NCBI RefSeq assembly: GCF_001618425.1
Contig: NZ_BDCU01000041.1
Location: 124,001 to 188,000, forward strand
DNA length: 64,000 nucleotides
Direction: 5' to 3'
Source: Nocardia fusca NBRC 14340
Lineage (GTDB): Bacteria > Actinomycetota > Actinomycetes > Mycobacteriales > Mycobacteriaceae
Within the stretch, counting starts at the first letter, position 1. Every line of letters begins with the position of its first letter. The translations under genes were made by a program, and so were the position numbers. Shown one piece after another: positions 43,118 through 52,710 of the stretch. Below the pieces are notes generated by a model. That model was given only the letters and a program-made list of their open reading frames with translations, was not told where the DNA came from and ran no database searches.

Positions 43118-44656
43118 GTGCCCAGTTTCAATGGCGAGAACGCCGGGCCCGGCAGCGGCGCCGGCGTGCCCGTGATTCCGGCGTCCGTCGCCGAGGTACT
43201 CGAACCCGCCCTCGCGGCGAACCCCGAAGCGGTCGCCGTCGAGGCGGCATCGGGTTCCTGGACCTACGGTGAGCTCGACGAACAAGCCCACGCGGCCGCC
43301 GGCGCACTGTGGTCGCTCGGCGTCCGCCCCGGTGACCGCGTCGCCGCCTGCCTGCCCAACGATCTGCCGATCGTGGCCGCCTTCCACGGCGCGCAGCGGA
43401 TCGGGGCGATCTGGGCGGGTATCGGCGAAGCGCTCGCCCCGGCCGAACAGCGGTATCTGCACGATCTGATCGAGCCCCGCGTAGTACTGGCGGGCCCCCG
43501 CTGCACGCTCGATACCCCCACGCGGGTCGATCCGGCACGCTGGGCCGCCGCGCTGCGGGCCCCGGCGGCACCCGAGATCACGCACGATCCGGACGCACCG
43601 GCCGCGATCGCGTTCACGAGCGGCACATCGGGGCGTCCGAAAGCGGTCGTACACAGTCAGCGCAATCTGCTGCTGCCCGGGGCCGTACTGGTCGCCACCC
43701 GCGGGTGGGGCCCAGAATTACGCAAAGGAGACAGCTTTCCGCTGACCATCCTCAACCTCATGGTGCTGTCCACCCTGCTCACCGCCCAGGCCGGAGGGTG
43801 CGCGGTGATCATGGACCGCCGCGATGTCGCGGGGGTCGCGGAATGGATCGCCACCCGGAAAGTGACGGTCTGGAACGGCGCCCCGGCCCAGCTCTACGAT
43901 CTGGCCGCCCGTGCGGAACTCGAACTGGGTTCACTCCAGGAGGTGTGGAGCGGCGGCAGCGACACCCCGGATACCCTCCGGGCAGCCTTCGCGCAGGCCC
44001 ACGGCCCGGTACCACGGGTGACCTACGGCCTCACCGAGGCGCCGACCGTGGTCGCCATCGATCCGCCCGGCGCACAGTGGCGTCCGCGGGCCAGCGGCCG
44101 GGTACTGCCCCACTACGATGTCGCCGCCTACGACGACGACGGAAATCGGCTTCCTCCCGGCGAACTCGGCGAGTTGCGATTGACGGGCCGTACGGACGGG
44201 CCGTGGGCCGGACTGTGGCGGCCGATGCTCGGGTACTGGTCGGGCGGGGAAGTACAGCCCGCACCGGACGGGCCGATCGCGACCGGGGATATCGGGGCCG
44301 TCGACGCGGACGGCTGGCTCACGGTGCTCGACCGCAAGAAGATGGTCATCCTCCGCGGTGGCGCGAATATCTACCCGCTCGAGGTGGAGCGGGTACTGGC
44401 AGCCCATCCGGCCGTCGGTCGGACGGTGGTGTGCGGAGTGCCGCACGACCGGCTCGGCCAGCAGGTGGCCGCCGTGATCGAAACAAACGGACGGCCCGTG
44501 GATTTCGCGGAACTCGCCGAATTCTGCCGAAGCGAGCTCGCCGGGTACAAGGTTCCCGAGGTCTGGGCCGCGGTCGACGCGCTACCCCTCAACGCCATGG
44601 GCAAGGTGGTGCGCACCGAACTCGCCGGTCTGCTCGCGCGGCGGGATCCGGTGTGA
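43118..44656 (+). CDS. AMP-dependent acyl-CoA synthetase
   Basis: 512 aa from GTG 43118; no SD, so translation may be leaderless. Seen: FTSGTSGRPKAVVHSQ (about 167-182), TYGLTEAPTVV (about 303), IATGDIGAVDADGW (about 387), DRKKMVILRGGANIYPLEVER (in two parts, about 406-426) and LNAMGKVVRTEL with the catalytic Lys. Activates a carboxylic acid of unknown structure. Its stop overlaps the SDR start (GTGA). The upstream site belongs to the second operator class, not the RAGAAT class. Confidence 0.88.
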   Translation: MPSFNGENAGPGSGAGVPVIPASVAEVLEPALAANPEAVAVEAASGSWTYGELDEQAHAAAGALWSLGVRPGDRVAACLPNDLPIVAAFHGAQRIGAIWAGIGEALAPAEQRYLHDLIEPRVVLAGPRCTLDTPTRVDPARWAAALRAPAAPEITHDPDAPAAIAFTSGTSGRPKAVVHSQRNLLLPGAVLVATRGWGPELRKGDSFPLTILNLMVLSTLLTAQAGGCAVIMDRRDVAGVAEWIATRKVTVWNGAPAQLYDLAARAELELGSLQEVWSGGSDTPDTLRAAFAQAHGPVPRVTYGLTEAPTVVAIDPPGAQWRPRASGRVLPHYDVAAYDDDGNRLPPGELGELRLTGRTDGPWAGLWRPMLGYWSGGEVQPAPDGPIATGDIGAVDADGWLTVLDRKKMVILRGGANIYPLEVERVLAAHPAVGRTVVCGVPHDRLGQQVAAVIETNGRPVDFAELAEFCRSELAGYKVPEVWAAVDALPLNAMGKVVRTELAGLLARRDPV

Positions 44657-45429
44657 GCGGCGACCGCGCCGCGGCCGTGCGCCCCTTCGAACTCGACGGC
44701 AGGGTGGCCGTCGTGACCGGCGGATCATCCGGTTTGGGGGCGGCGGCGAGCCGGGCCCTGGCCGGACTGGGCGCACGGGTCGCGGTGGTGGCGCGACGCC
44801 GGGACCGGCTGGAGTCCCTGGCGAATGAGATCGACGGCCTGGCCGTGGGGTGCGATCTGGGCGATCCCGAGCGGATCACCGAGATCGTCCCGGCGGTCAC
44901 CGACGCGCTGGGCCCGCCGGAGATCCTGGTCAACGCAGCCGGTAACCGCTTCGGCACCGGGGGCGCGGAAGCGGAGTCGCTGACCGATATCCGGCGCACC
45001 CTGGAGCTGAATCTGCTGGCTCCACTGCTGCTCGCCCAGCAGGTTTTCCCCGCCATGCGCGCACTCGGCCGGGGTTCGATCGTGAACGTTTCCTCGATCA
45101 GCGGACGGGTGGGCATCCCCGGCATCCCGCAGGCCTCCTATGCCGCGAGCAAGGCCGGATTGTCCGGGCTCACCACCGAACTCGCCGTGCAGTGGGCCCG
45201 GCATTCGATCCGCGTGAACACTGTCGCGCCGGGCTTCTTCCGCAGCGAGATCACCGACAGCCTCTACGACAGCGATCGCGGCGCCGGCTATCTGCGCCGC
45301 AATATCCCGCTGCCCACCGAGGGCACCGCCGCCGACATCGTGGGCGCGATCGTCTGGCTGGCCGGGGATTCCGGCCGGTACGTGACCGGGCAGACCATCG
45401 TCGTCGACGGCGGGTGGACCGCACGCTGA
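44653..45429 (+). CDS. SDR-family oxidoreductase
   Basis: 258 aa classical SDR from GTG 44653, coupled to the ligase by a 4-bp overlap. Seen: VAVVTGGSSGLGAAASRAL (about 17-35), LVNAAGNRFG (about 93), VNVSSISGRVG with the catalytic Ser, YAASKAG with Tyr and Lys, and VAPGFFRSEI. C-terminal QTIVVDGGWTAR is the usual SDR ending. Likely acts on the product of the coupled ligase after beta-oxidation steps. Confidence 0.9.
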   Translation: MSGDRAAAVRPFELDGRVAVVTGGSSGLGAAASRALAGLGARVAVVARRRDRLESLANEIDGLAVGCDLGDPERITEIVPAVTDALGPPEILVNAAGNRFGTGGAEAESLTDIRRTLELNLLAPLLLAQQVFPAMRALGRGSIVNVSSISGRVGIPGIPQASYAASKAGLSGLTTELAVQWARHSIRVNTVAPGFFRSEITDSLYDSDRGAGYLRRNIPLPTEGTAADIVGAIVWLAGDSGRYVTGQTIVVDGGWTAR

Positions 45430-45460
45430 CCCCGGGGTGTTGACACCGATCCCCACTGCT

Positions 45461-45496
45461 GGAAATATAATTCTTGTTTTAGAGAATCAAATTCTC
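45461..45496. promoter_or_regulatory. Tandem operator G (RAGAATnnnATTCTY family)
   Basis: Right 15-mer 45482-45496 is a perfect GAGAAT-CAA-ATTCTC palindrome. Left 15-mer 45461-45475 (GGAAAT-ATA-ATTCTT) closely matches the left half of operator A. Centres are 21 bp apart. It lies 91 bp upstream of the acrylyl-CoA-reductase-like gene and heads a three-gene operon. Confidence 0.68.
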
Positions 45497-45587
45497 CCGC
45501 GATCCCGGCTCGGCGCCCTGTCCCTCGGCACGGTCGTTCGACAAGCTGAACGGCAGCCGAACGAATCGAGAAAGGAACACATCACCG

Positions 45588-46571
45588 ATGTTCTCCGCAG
45601 TTCTCATCGACAAGGGTGAATCCGGCACGACAGCCGAACTCACCAGCGTGGACGAGGCCCGGTTGCCCGAGGGTGACGTCGAGATCGAGGTGGCCTGGTC
45701 CACGCTCAACTACAAAGACGCACTCGCGATCACCGGCGCCTCCCCCGTGGTGCGCAAATTCCCGATGATTCCGGGCATCGATCTGGCGGGCACCGTCACC
45801 GCCAGCAGCCACGCCCGCTGGTCTCCCGGCGACAAGGTGGTCCTCAATGGCTGGGGTGTCGGCGAAACCCACTGGGGCGGCCTCGCGCAGCGGGCCCGGC
45901 TCGACGGCGACTGGCTGATCCCGCTGCCCGCCGAGTTCACCGAACGGCAGGCCATGGCCATCGGCACAGCCGGTTACACCGCCGCCCTCTGCGTCGATGC
46001 CCTGCTGGCCCACGGACTCACCCCCGACAGCGGCGAAGTACTGGTGACCGGCGCGACCGGCGGCGTGGGCAGTGTGGCCATCGCACTGCTCACCAAGGCC
46101 GGCTTCGCGGTGGCCGCCGCGACCGGCAAGTCCGGCGAACACGCCTATCTGAAACAACTCGGCGCCACCACGGTCGTGGACCGCGCCGAATTCGCCGGCA
46201 AGGGCAAACCGCTACAGAAGGAACGCTGGGCCGGTGTCGTGGACACCGCCGGCAGCCATACCCTGGCCAATGCCTGCGCACAGACCCGCTACGGCGGCGC
46301 GGTGGCGGCCTGCGGCCTGGCCCAGGGTATGGATTTCCCGGCTTCGGTGGCCCCGTTCATCCTGCGCGGCGTCTCGCTGCTGGGTGTGGACAGTGTGCTG
46401 GCGCCGCTGCCGAAACGGCTCGACGCCTGGGCCCGGCTCGCCCGGGATCTGGATCCGGCCGTGCTCGATTCGATCGCCCGCGAGATCACCCTGGGTGAGA
46501 CCGTCGCGGCGGCGAACGATCTCATCGCGGGCACCGTCCGCGGCCGGATAGTCGTCGATGTGAACCGCTGA
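45588..46571 (+). CDS. MDR oxidoreductase, acrylyl-CoA reductase (AcuI/YhdH) family
   Basis: 327 aa zinc-free medium-chain reductase. Seen: STLNYKDALAITG (about 38-50), PGIDLAGTV (about 62), GDKVVLNGWGVGETHWGG (about 84-101), VTGATGGVGSVAIALL nucleotide fold (about 149-164). This matches AcuI/YhdH-type NADPH acrylyl-CoA reductases. In context it may reduce an alpha,beta-unsaturated acyl-CoA. SD GAAAGGA upstream. It is followed 12 bp later by the dehydratase gene. Confidence 0.87.
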   Translation: MFSAVLIDKGESGTTAELTSVDEARLPEGDVEIEVAWSTLNYKDALAITGASPVVRKFPMIPGIDLAGTVTASSHARWSPGDKVVLNGWGVGETHWGGLAQRARLDGDWLIPLPAEFTERQAMAIGTAGYTAALCVDALLAHGLTPDSGEVLVTGATGGVGSVAIALLTKAGFAVAAATGKSGEHAYLKQLGATTVVDRAEFAGKGKPLQKERWAGVVDTAGSHTLANACAQTRYGGAVAACGLAQGMDFPASVAPFILRGVSLLGVDSVLAPLPKRLDAWARLARDLDPAVLDSIAREITLGETVAAANDLIAGTVRGRIVVDVNR

Positions 46572-46583
46572 GCAGGAGTTCTC

Positions 46584-47774
46584 GTGAGCAAGAAACCGGA
46601 CACCACCGTCGAACTCGACCTCGGCGATGTCGACCACCGGGTCGGCAAACCGATCGGCGGCGGCCAGCTGTGGGATCCGTGCAGTACCTCCGATATCCGC
46701 CGCTGGGTGATGGCGATGGACTATCCGAACCCACTGCACTGGGATCAGGAGTTCGCCCGGGCGTCCCGGTACGGCGGGCTGGTCGCGCCGCAGTCGATCG
46801 CGGTGGCGCTGGACTACGGGCACGGCGCCGCACCGGCCTGCGTGGGCCGCATCCCCGACAGCCACCTCATCTTCGGCGGCGAGGAATGGTGGTTCTACGG
46901 CTGCCCGGTGCGGCCCGGTGACCAGCTGTTCCAGGAACGCCGTTTCCACGACTACAAGGTGGTCCAGACGAAATTCGCCGGGCCCACCATGTTCTCGCGC
47001 GGCGACACCGTCCACCGCAACCAGCACGGCGCCCTCGTCGCCAAGGAGCGTTCGACCGCGATCCGCTATCTCGCCGAGGAGGCGAACAAGCGCGGTATGT
47101 ACGAGAACCAGCTCGGTGCGATCAAGAAGTGGACGGCCGCCGAACTGGCCGAGGTGGACGCGCTGCGCACCGAATGGCTGATGTCCAACCGGCTCGGCGT
47201 ATCCCCGCATTTCGACGAGGTGAAGGTCGGCGACGCACTGCCCCGGCGGGTGATCGGCCCGCACAGTATCGCCAGCTTCACCACCGAGTACCGTGCCTTC
47301 CTGTTCAATATCTGGGGCACCTTCCGCTGGACCGCGCCCGCGGGTATCGAGGATCCCTGGGTGTACCAGGATCCGGGCTGGACCGAGGGCTTCGGCTTCG
47401 ACGAAGAAGGCGCCAAGATCGACCCGCGACTGCGCGACGGGCTCTACGTCGGGCCCTCGCGCGGTCATATCGACGCCGAGAAAGCCGGTGACGTGGGTAT
47501 GGCCCGGGCCTACGGCTACGGGGCGACCATGGGCGCGTGGTGCACCGATTACCTGGCCTACTGGGCCGGTAACGACGGGCTGGTCCGGCATACGAAAGCC
47601 GATTTCCGCCTGCCCGCGTTCGAGGGCGATGTCACCTACTTCGAGGGCGAGATCGTCGACAAGGACCCGGAATCGGGCTGGGGCGTACCGCTGGTCCGGG
47701 TGAAGCTGAAACTCACCAACCAGGACGGCGGTGTCCTGGTCGACTGCACCGCCGAAGTCGAACTGCCGCGGTAA
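46584..47774 (+). CDS. FAS1-like dehydratase / MaoC-type double hot-dog protein
   Basis: 396 aa from GTG 46584. Two hot-dog halves: N-terminal MaoC-like part (DYPNPLHWDQEFARASRYGGLVAPQS in two parts, about 46-71) and a C-terminal part with FEGDVTYFEGEIVDKD (about 353-368) and a central ARAYGYGATMGAWCTDYLAYW motif. Related proteins hydrate enoyl-CoAs with bulky chains. The gene lies between an enoyl-reductase-like gene and a ligase. Whether it hydrates or dehydrates is not determinable here. Confidence 0.82.
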   Translation: MSKKPDTTVELDLGDVDHRVGKPIGGGQLWDPCSTSDIRRWVMAMDYPNPLHWDQEFARASRYGGLVAPQSIAVALDYGHGAAPACVGRIPDSHLIFGGEEWWFYGCPVRPGDQLFQERRFHDYKVVQTKFAGPTMFSRGDTVHRNQHGALVAKERSTAIRYLAEEANKRGMYENQLGAIKKWTAAELAEVDALRTEWLMSNRLGVSPHFDEVKVGDALPRRVIGPHSIASFTTEYRAFLFNIWGTFRWTAPAGIEDPWVYQDPGWTEGFGFDEEGAKIDPRLRDGLYVGPSRGHIDAEKAGDVGMARAYGYGATMGAWCTDYLAYWAGNDGLVRHTKADFRLPAFEGDVTYFEGEIVDKDPESGWGVPLVRVKLKLTNQDGGVLVDCTAEVELPR

Positions 47775-47825
47775 GAGCGGATCCCGCGCCGCGCGCGATA
47801 GCACCGTCAGAGAGGACCACCGGCG

Positions 47826-49538
47826 ATGAGCACCGGGCCCCAGCACACCCCCGACCCGGCGACGGCGATCGTCGCGGGACCGCCGCTGACCGAGGAGCCG
47901 GGGCTCGGGACGCTCACGCTCCCCGGATTCCTGCGCGAGGTCACCGAACAGTACGCGGCGCGAACCGCGCTCATATCCCCTGCCGACGGTATTGCGTGGA
48001 CCTATGCCGACCTGTGGGAACGGGCCCGCGAGGTGGCCCGGGCCCTGCGCGCGTGCGGGGTCGGCAAGGACAGCCGGGTGGGCGTACTCATGACCAACCG
48101 TGCCGAATGGCTGTCCGCCGTCTTCGGCACCTCGCTGGCCGGCGGGGTGGCGGTCGCGCTCAGCACCTTCTCCACGGCGCCCGAACTGGATCATCTGCTC
48201 CGGGTTTCCGGAGTTTCGGTGCTCCTGTTCGAACGCGGCGTGGCCAAAACGGATTTCGGTGCCGTTCTCACCGAACTCGAACCGGGGCTCGCCACTGCCG
48301 CCCCCGGTGCGGTCTCCTCCCCGGCGTACCCCTTCCTGCGCCACCTCGCGGTGGTCGGCGACCCGATACCGGGTGCAGCGGTGGAGAGCTGGGACGCCTT
48401 CGTGGCCCGCGGCACCGAGACCGACCCGGCCCTGATCGAGGCCACCGCGGCAACAGTGCAACCCAGCGATACCGCGGTCCTCTTCTTCTCCTCCGGCACC
48501 ACCAGCAAGCCGAAGGGTATCCGCAGCGCACATCGCGGTGTCACCCTGCAGATGTGGCGTTTCCGGCGGATGTTCGGTTTCGGCCCCGGCGACGAGGTGC
48601 GCTGCTGGACCGCGAACGGTTTCTTCTGGTCCGGCAATTTCGCCCAGGCACTGGGCGCTACGCTCGCCGCCGGCGGCACCCTGATCCTGCAATCGCTGTT
48701 CGACGCCGCCGCGACCCTCGAACTCATCCGGACGCACCGGGTGAACTTCCCGGTGGCCTGGCCGCACCAGCACGCCCAGCTCCAGGGCGCGCCCGGTTGG
48801 GAGACAGCGGATCTGAGCAGTCTGCGGTTCGTGGATCGCGACCTCCCGCTGGCCACCCACCCCACCGTCGACACCGACTGGACCGAACCCGGGCACGCCT
48901 ACGGCAACACCGAAACCTTCACCATCACCACCTGTTTCCCGGCCTGCACGCCGGAGGAGACCATCGCCGGCAGCAGCGGGATACCGCTGCCGGGGGTGAC
49001 GGTGAAGATCGCCGACCCGCTCACCGGCGCGGCGCTGCGCCGGGGCGAGCACGGTGAGATCTGCGTCAAGGGCCCGACTCTGATGCTGGGCTACCTCGGA
49101 ACCCCGCTCGACGAGACGCTGGACGACGCCGGCTACTTCCACACCGGAGACAGTGGTTACCTCGACGAGCAGGGCCGCCTGTACTGGGAGGGCCGGCTCA
49201 CCGACATCATCAAGACCGGTGGCGCGAATGTCTCCCCGCTCGAGGTCGACGAGGCCCTGGGACAGTTTCCGGGAGTCGAGATCGGCCGGACGGTCGGCGT
49301 CCCGCACGATACGCTCGGTGAGATGGTGGTCGCCTGTGTGGTCCCCCATACCGGCCGGACCCTGGACGCGGGCGCGATCCGGGACCATCTGCGCGCCCGG
49401 CTGGCCAGCTACAAGGTGCCGCGCGAGATCCTGTTCTTCACCCAGGAGGATCTCGCGCTGACCGGGAGCGCCAAGATCAAATCGAGCGATCTGCGCCGGC
49501 TGGCGGCCCAGCGGCTCGCCCCCGCGGAGTCACGGTAG
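47826..49538 (+). CDS. AMP-dependent acyl-CoA synthetase
   Basis: 570 aa ANL ligase, the longest of the five in the window. Seen: FFSSGTTSKPKGIRSAHRG (about 219-237), AYGNTETFTITTCFPA (about 359), FHTGDSGYLDEQGRLYWEG (about 438), RLTDIIKTGGANVSPLEVDE (in two parts, about 458) and LALTGSAKIKSSDLRR with the catalytic Lys. SD AGAGGACC before ATG 47826. Last gene of the operon under operator G; it converges with the minus-strand ACAD operon. Confidence 0.88.
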   Translation: MSTGPQHTPDPATAIVAGPPLTEEPGLGTLTLPGFLREVTEQYAARTALISPADGIAWTYADLWERAREVARALRACGVGKDSRVGVLMTNRAEWLSAVFGTSLAGGVAVALSTFSTAPELDHLLRVSGVSVLLFERGVAKTDFGAVLTELEPGLATAAPGAVSSPAYPFLRHLAVVGDPIPGAAVESWDAFVARGTETDPALIEATAATVQPSDTAVLFFSSGTTSKPKGIRSAHRGVTLQMWRFRRMFGFGPGDEVRCWTANGFFWSGNFAQALGATLAAGGTLILQSLFDAAATLELIRTHRVNFPVAWPHQHAQLQGAPGWETADLSSLRFVDRDLPLATHPTVDTDWTEPGHAYGNTETFTITTCFPACTPEETIAGSSGIPLPGVTVKIADPLTGAALRRGEHGEICVKGPTLMLGYLGTPLDETLDDAGYFHTGDSGYLDEQGRLYWEGRLTDIIKTGGANVSPLEVDEALGQFPGVEIGRTVGVPHDTLGEMVVACVVPHTGRTLDAGAIRDHLRARLASYKVPREILFFTQEDLALTGSAKIKSSDLRRLAAQRLAPAESR

Positions 49539-49581
49539 CCGGAGGGCCCGGATAGCTGGTCGACGGCCTCCTCGACCCCGG

Positions 49582-50715
49582 TCACTCCCCCACGGGCCGC
49601 TCCCCGCGATAGCGATCGGCGAATTCGCGGCGGTGGTCGGCGGGAGTTCCGAACAGCGCACGGTCGAGCGTGGCACGTTTGAGATAGCGGTGGATACCGC
49701 TCTCCCAGGTGTAGCCGATACCGCCGTGCAACTGCACCGCCTTTCCGGCGATCCGGACCCCGGCTTCACCGGCACAGGCCTTTGCCGCCGACACGGCCCG
49801 GCGGGCGTGCGCGGTACCGTCCATCGGGACGGCCAGGGCGTCCGATACCAGCCGGCGCGCGACGGTGAGGTCCACGAGCATATCGGCGCAGGCGTGTTTG
49901 ACCGCCTGGAATGAGCCGATCGGCCGGCCGAATTGCTCTCGGACGCGGACGTATTCGACCGTCGCGTCCAGCATGGCCGCGCCCACTCCCAGACTGTCGC
50001 AGGCCACCGCAAGCGCGGCACGGTCGTAGAGTGCGCGCGGTCCGCACACGATATCGGCGCGGAAGGGCCGGACCGCCTCCGGCGCGAGGACGACGCCCTG
50101 TGCCGCCACCCGTCCCAGCGACCGCGTTTCGTCCACCACCGGTCGCTCCTCGATGCGCACACCGGGCGCACCGGGCGCGACGACGGCCACCCACACGGCC
50201 CCGTCGGGAGCTCGAGCGGGAATCAACAGGGTGGTCGCCGCCGCGGCATCGGGCACGAAATCCGCACTTCCGGAGACTTCGAATCCCTCGATGGTTTGGA
50301 CGATGCGGAAGGTGGGTACTATGCCTCCGGTGCCGGCACAAGCCGTTTCGCCGCCGGCCGCCGGCACCATATTTCCTCCCAGTACCGCGATGGGTATCGC
50401 GGTGCCGGCGACGGTTTCGCGCAGCACCGCGTCTCGGTGGGCGTTCGGCTCGAGCAGAGCCAGGGCGCCGATACCCACCGAGGCCACACTCGGATACGCG
50501 GTGCGCGCGACCGCCCGGCCCACTTCCTCCAGCAAAATGCCTACCTCGACGAGGCCGGCCCCGGCTCCCCCGTGCTCCTCCGCCACCTCCAGGCCCGGCC
50601 AGCCGGCCCGCACGAGCACCGGCCAGTCGATCCGGCCCGCGGCGCCACTCTTGCCGAGCAGTTCCCGGGCCACGGTGCGCAGTTCGTCATGGAATTCGGT
50701 GAATTCGCCGCTCAT
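49582..50715 (-). CDS. Acyl-CoA dehydrogenase, small-type subunit
   Basis: 377 aa from ATG 50715, sharing one base with the upstream stop. Seen: WPVLVRAGWPGLEVAEEHGG (about 30), VREQFGRPIGSFQAVKHACADM (about 253-274), and VQLHGGIGYTWESGIHRYLKR (about 329-349). The acyl-binding middle domain is diverged. Paired with the 400-aa ACAD at 50715, as in alpha2beta2 ACADs. Last gene of the five-gene ACAD operon. Confidence 0.88.
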   Translation of the reverse strand: MSGEFTEFHDELRTVARELLGKSGAAGRIDWPVLVRAGWPGLEVAEEHGGAGAGLVEVGILLEEVGRAVARTAYPSVASVGIGALALLEPNAHRDAVLRETVAGTAIPIAVLGGNMVPAAGGETACAGTGGIVPTFRIVQTIEGFEVSGSADFVPDAAAATTLLIPARAPDGAVWVAVVAPGAPGVRIEERPVVDETRSLGRVAAQGVVLAPEAVRPFRADIVCGPRALYDRAALAVACDSLGVGAAMLDATVEYVRVREQFGRPIGSFQAVKHACADMLVDLTVARRLVSDALAVPMDGTAHARRAVSAAKACAGEAGVRIAGKAVQLHGGIGYTWESGIHRYLKRATLDRALFGTPADHRREFADRYRGERPVGE

Positions 50716-51917
50716 CACGCTCCCGCCGGTTCCCTGGGCAGGCCCAGACCCCGTTCCCCGATGATGGTGCGCTGGATCTCGCTGCTGCCGCCCGGCACCG
50801 TCCACTCCCACGAGCCGACGAAATCCAGTACCCAGGCACCGGATTCCCAACCGCCCGACATGGGCTTGCGCAGCACGGTCTGCCCCGGCAGACCACAGAT
50901 CTCCGCCCCGAAATCGGTCATCCGCTGCAGAAGTTCGCTGTAGTACAGCTTGACCACGGAGGCGTCGGCCGGGCCGACGCTGCCCGCGTCGTGGCGTTCG
51001 ACGAGGTCCCGGCACAGGGCACGCAACCCGGTCAGCTCGATTTCGAGCCGGGCCAGCCGATCGGCGATATATCCGTCGTCGACCGGGCGCCGCCCGAAGG
51101 CATCGGGTGTGCGACATTCCCGCACCAGCCACCCGAACCCGGCATTACCGAGCCGCTCCGCGAGTTCCAGCATGGTCAGGCCGCGTTCGGCGCCCAGCGT
51201 CTGCTGGGCCAGCTGCCAGCCCCGGTTCTCGGCGCCGATCAGATTCGCGGCCGGTATCCGCACCTCGTCCAGGAAGATCTCACAGAAATGCGATTCGCCG
51301 GTGGCCTGGCGGATCGGCCGCACCACGATCCCGGGCGTACGCATATCCATCAGGAAGTACGAGATTCCCCGGCGTTTGGGCGCGGCGGGGTCGGTACGCG
51401 CCAGCAGCAGGCACCAGTCGGCGTACTGGGCGCCGCTGGCCCACACTTTCTGCCCGGTCACCACATAGTCGTCGCCGTCGCGACGGGCGGTGGTGCGCAG
51501 CGCGGCCAGATCCGAGCCCGCGCCCGGTTCCGAGAATCCCTGCACCCACAGTTCCCCGTCGAGGATCGCGGGCAGATGACGCTGCCGCTGTTCGGCGGTA
51601 CCGCCGGCCAGCAGGGTGGCCGCGGCATGGTGGATCGCCACGAACGCCAGCACCAGTCGGGGCGCGTCGTGCGCCGCGAGTTCCTGGTAGAGCACGATCT
51701 GCTCTGGAATCGGCATACCCCCGCCGAATTCGCGGGGCCAGTGCGGCACCGCGTACCCGGCGGCCCGCAACCGCTGGAACCAATCCCGCTGGAAGGCCAC
51801 GAACTCCGCGTCGGTGGCACCGGTCTGGGTGGCCCGCCACTGCGCGGGGATATTCGCCCGGCACCACTGCCGCACGGTCTCCCGGAAGTCCGTGAGATCT
51901 CTGCCGGTCACGGTCAC
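50715..51917 (-). CDS. Acyl-CoA dehydrogenase, large-type subunit
   Basis: 400 aa from GTG 51917 (GTG 51911 is an alternative). Seen: AAGYAVPHWPREFGGG (about 52), QGFSEPGAGSDLAALRTTA (about 125-143), QKVWASGAQYADWCLLLA (about 155), and C-terminal PGGSSEIQRTIIGERGLGLPRE. Starts 7 bp after the crotonase stop. Probable partner of the 377-aa ACAD encoded immediately downstream. Confidence 0.9.
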   Translation of the reverse strand: MTVTGRDLTDFRETVRQWCRANIPAQWRATQTGATDAEFVAFQRDWFQRLRAAGYAVPHWPREFGGGMPIPEQIVLYQELAAHDAPRLVLAFVAIHHAAATLLAGGTAEQRQRHLPAILDGELWVQGFSEPGAGSDLAALRTTARRDGDDYVVTGQKVWASGAQYADWCLLLARTDPAAPKRRGISYFLMDMRTPGIVVRPIRQATGESHFCEIFLDEVRIPAANLIGAENRGWQLAQQTLGAERGLTMLELAERLGNAGFGWLVRECRTPDAFGRRPVDDGYIADRLARLEIELTGLRALCRDLVERHDAGSVGPADASVVKLYYSELLQRMTDFGAEICGLPGQTVLRKPMSGGWESGAWVLDFVGSWEWTVPGGSSEIQRTIIGERGLGLPREPAGA

Positions 51918-51924
51918 CTCCGCG

Positions 51925-52704
51925 TCATCGCCGGGCCCGCCCGCGCAGGGCCGCGAGCCGCGCCCGGTGCTCGGCCGACTGCATGGTCACCACCTCGGCG
52001 GCGAAACCGGCCTGCAGCGGACCCGCCAACGCCTGCGAAAGGTACATGTTCACCACCCGTTTGGTGCTGCTGAGCGCCTGCTGCGGCAGTCCGGCCAGCC
52101 GCTCGGCCAGCGCCCGGGCCGCGGCCGGCAGCTCCTCCGCCGGTACCGTCCGGCTGGCCAGCCCCAGCTCCACCGCGGTGGGCGCGTCGATCCGGTCGCC
52201 GGTGTACAGGTACTCGCGGGAACGCAGAATCGGGGTGAGCAGCGGCCAGAGCGCCGCGCCCCCGTCACCGGCCACCAGTCCCACGGCGATATGCGGATCG
52301 GCCAGGTGGGCGCGTTCGGAGATCAGGACGATATCGCACAGAATCGCGATACTCGCGCCCAGACCGACGGCCGGGCCGTTCACCGCGGCGATCACCGGCA
52401 ACGGGAAGCGCAGCAACTCCTCGATGATCTCCGCGCCCTCCCGGATGCTCTCGTCCCGGGCCACCGGATCGTCCACGAACGAGGTGATCCAGTCGAGATC
52501 ACCCCCCGCGCTGAACGCTCGACCGGCACCGGTGAGTATCACCACCCGGGCCTCGGTGTCGGCGGCAAGCTGCCGCCAGATCTGTGCCAGCCCTCGGTGC
52601 AGGTCGGCGTTCACGGCGTTGAGTTCCGCCGGCCGATCGATGGTGACGATGCGTACCGGGCCCGCTGCGGTAACGGTCAGTACATCGGGCAGGTCGTATC
52701 GCAC
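51925..52704 (-). CDS. Enoyl-CoA hydratase/isomerase family protein
   Basis: 259 aa crotonase. Seen: TIDRPAELNAVN (about 21-32), GRAFSAGGDLDW (about 61-72), NGPAVGLGASIAILCD (about 108-123), and ADPHIAVGLVAGDGGAALW (about 134-152). Ser and His stand where hydratases have the two catalytic Glu, so the reaction may be isomerisation or a different crotonase chemistry. Sandwiched between the two ACAD pairs (6-bp and 7-bp gaps). Confidence 0.88.
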   Translation of the reverse strand: MRYDLPDVLTVTAAGPVRIVTIDRPAELNAVNADLHRGLAQIWRQLAADTEARVVILTGAGRAFSAGGDLDWITSFVDDPVARDESIREGAEIIEELLRFPLPVIAAVNGPAVGLGASIAILCDIVLISERAHLADPHIAVGLVAGDGGAALWPLLTPILRSREYLYTGDRIDAPTAVELGLASRTVPAEELPAAARALAERLAGLPQQALSSTKRVVNMYLSQALAGPLQAGFAAEVVTMQSAEHRARLAALRGRARR

Positions 52705-52710
52705 AGTGCC

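Noticed and set aside
46212..49388. A 1058-aa minus-strand open frame opposite the reductase, dehydratase and ligase genes
   Set aside because: Its length comes from GC-biased codon positions; it is low-complexity and overlaps three well supported genes.
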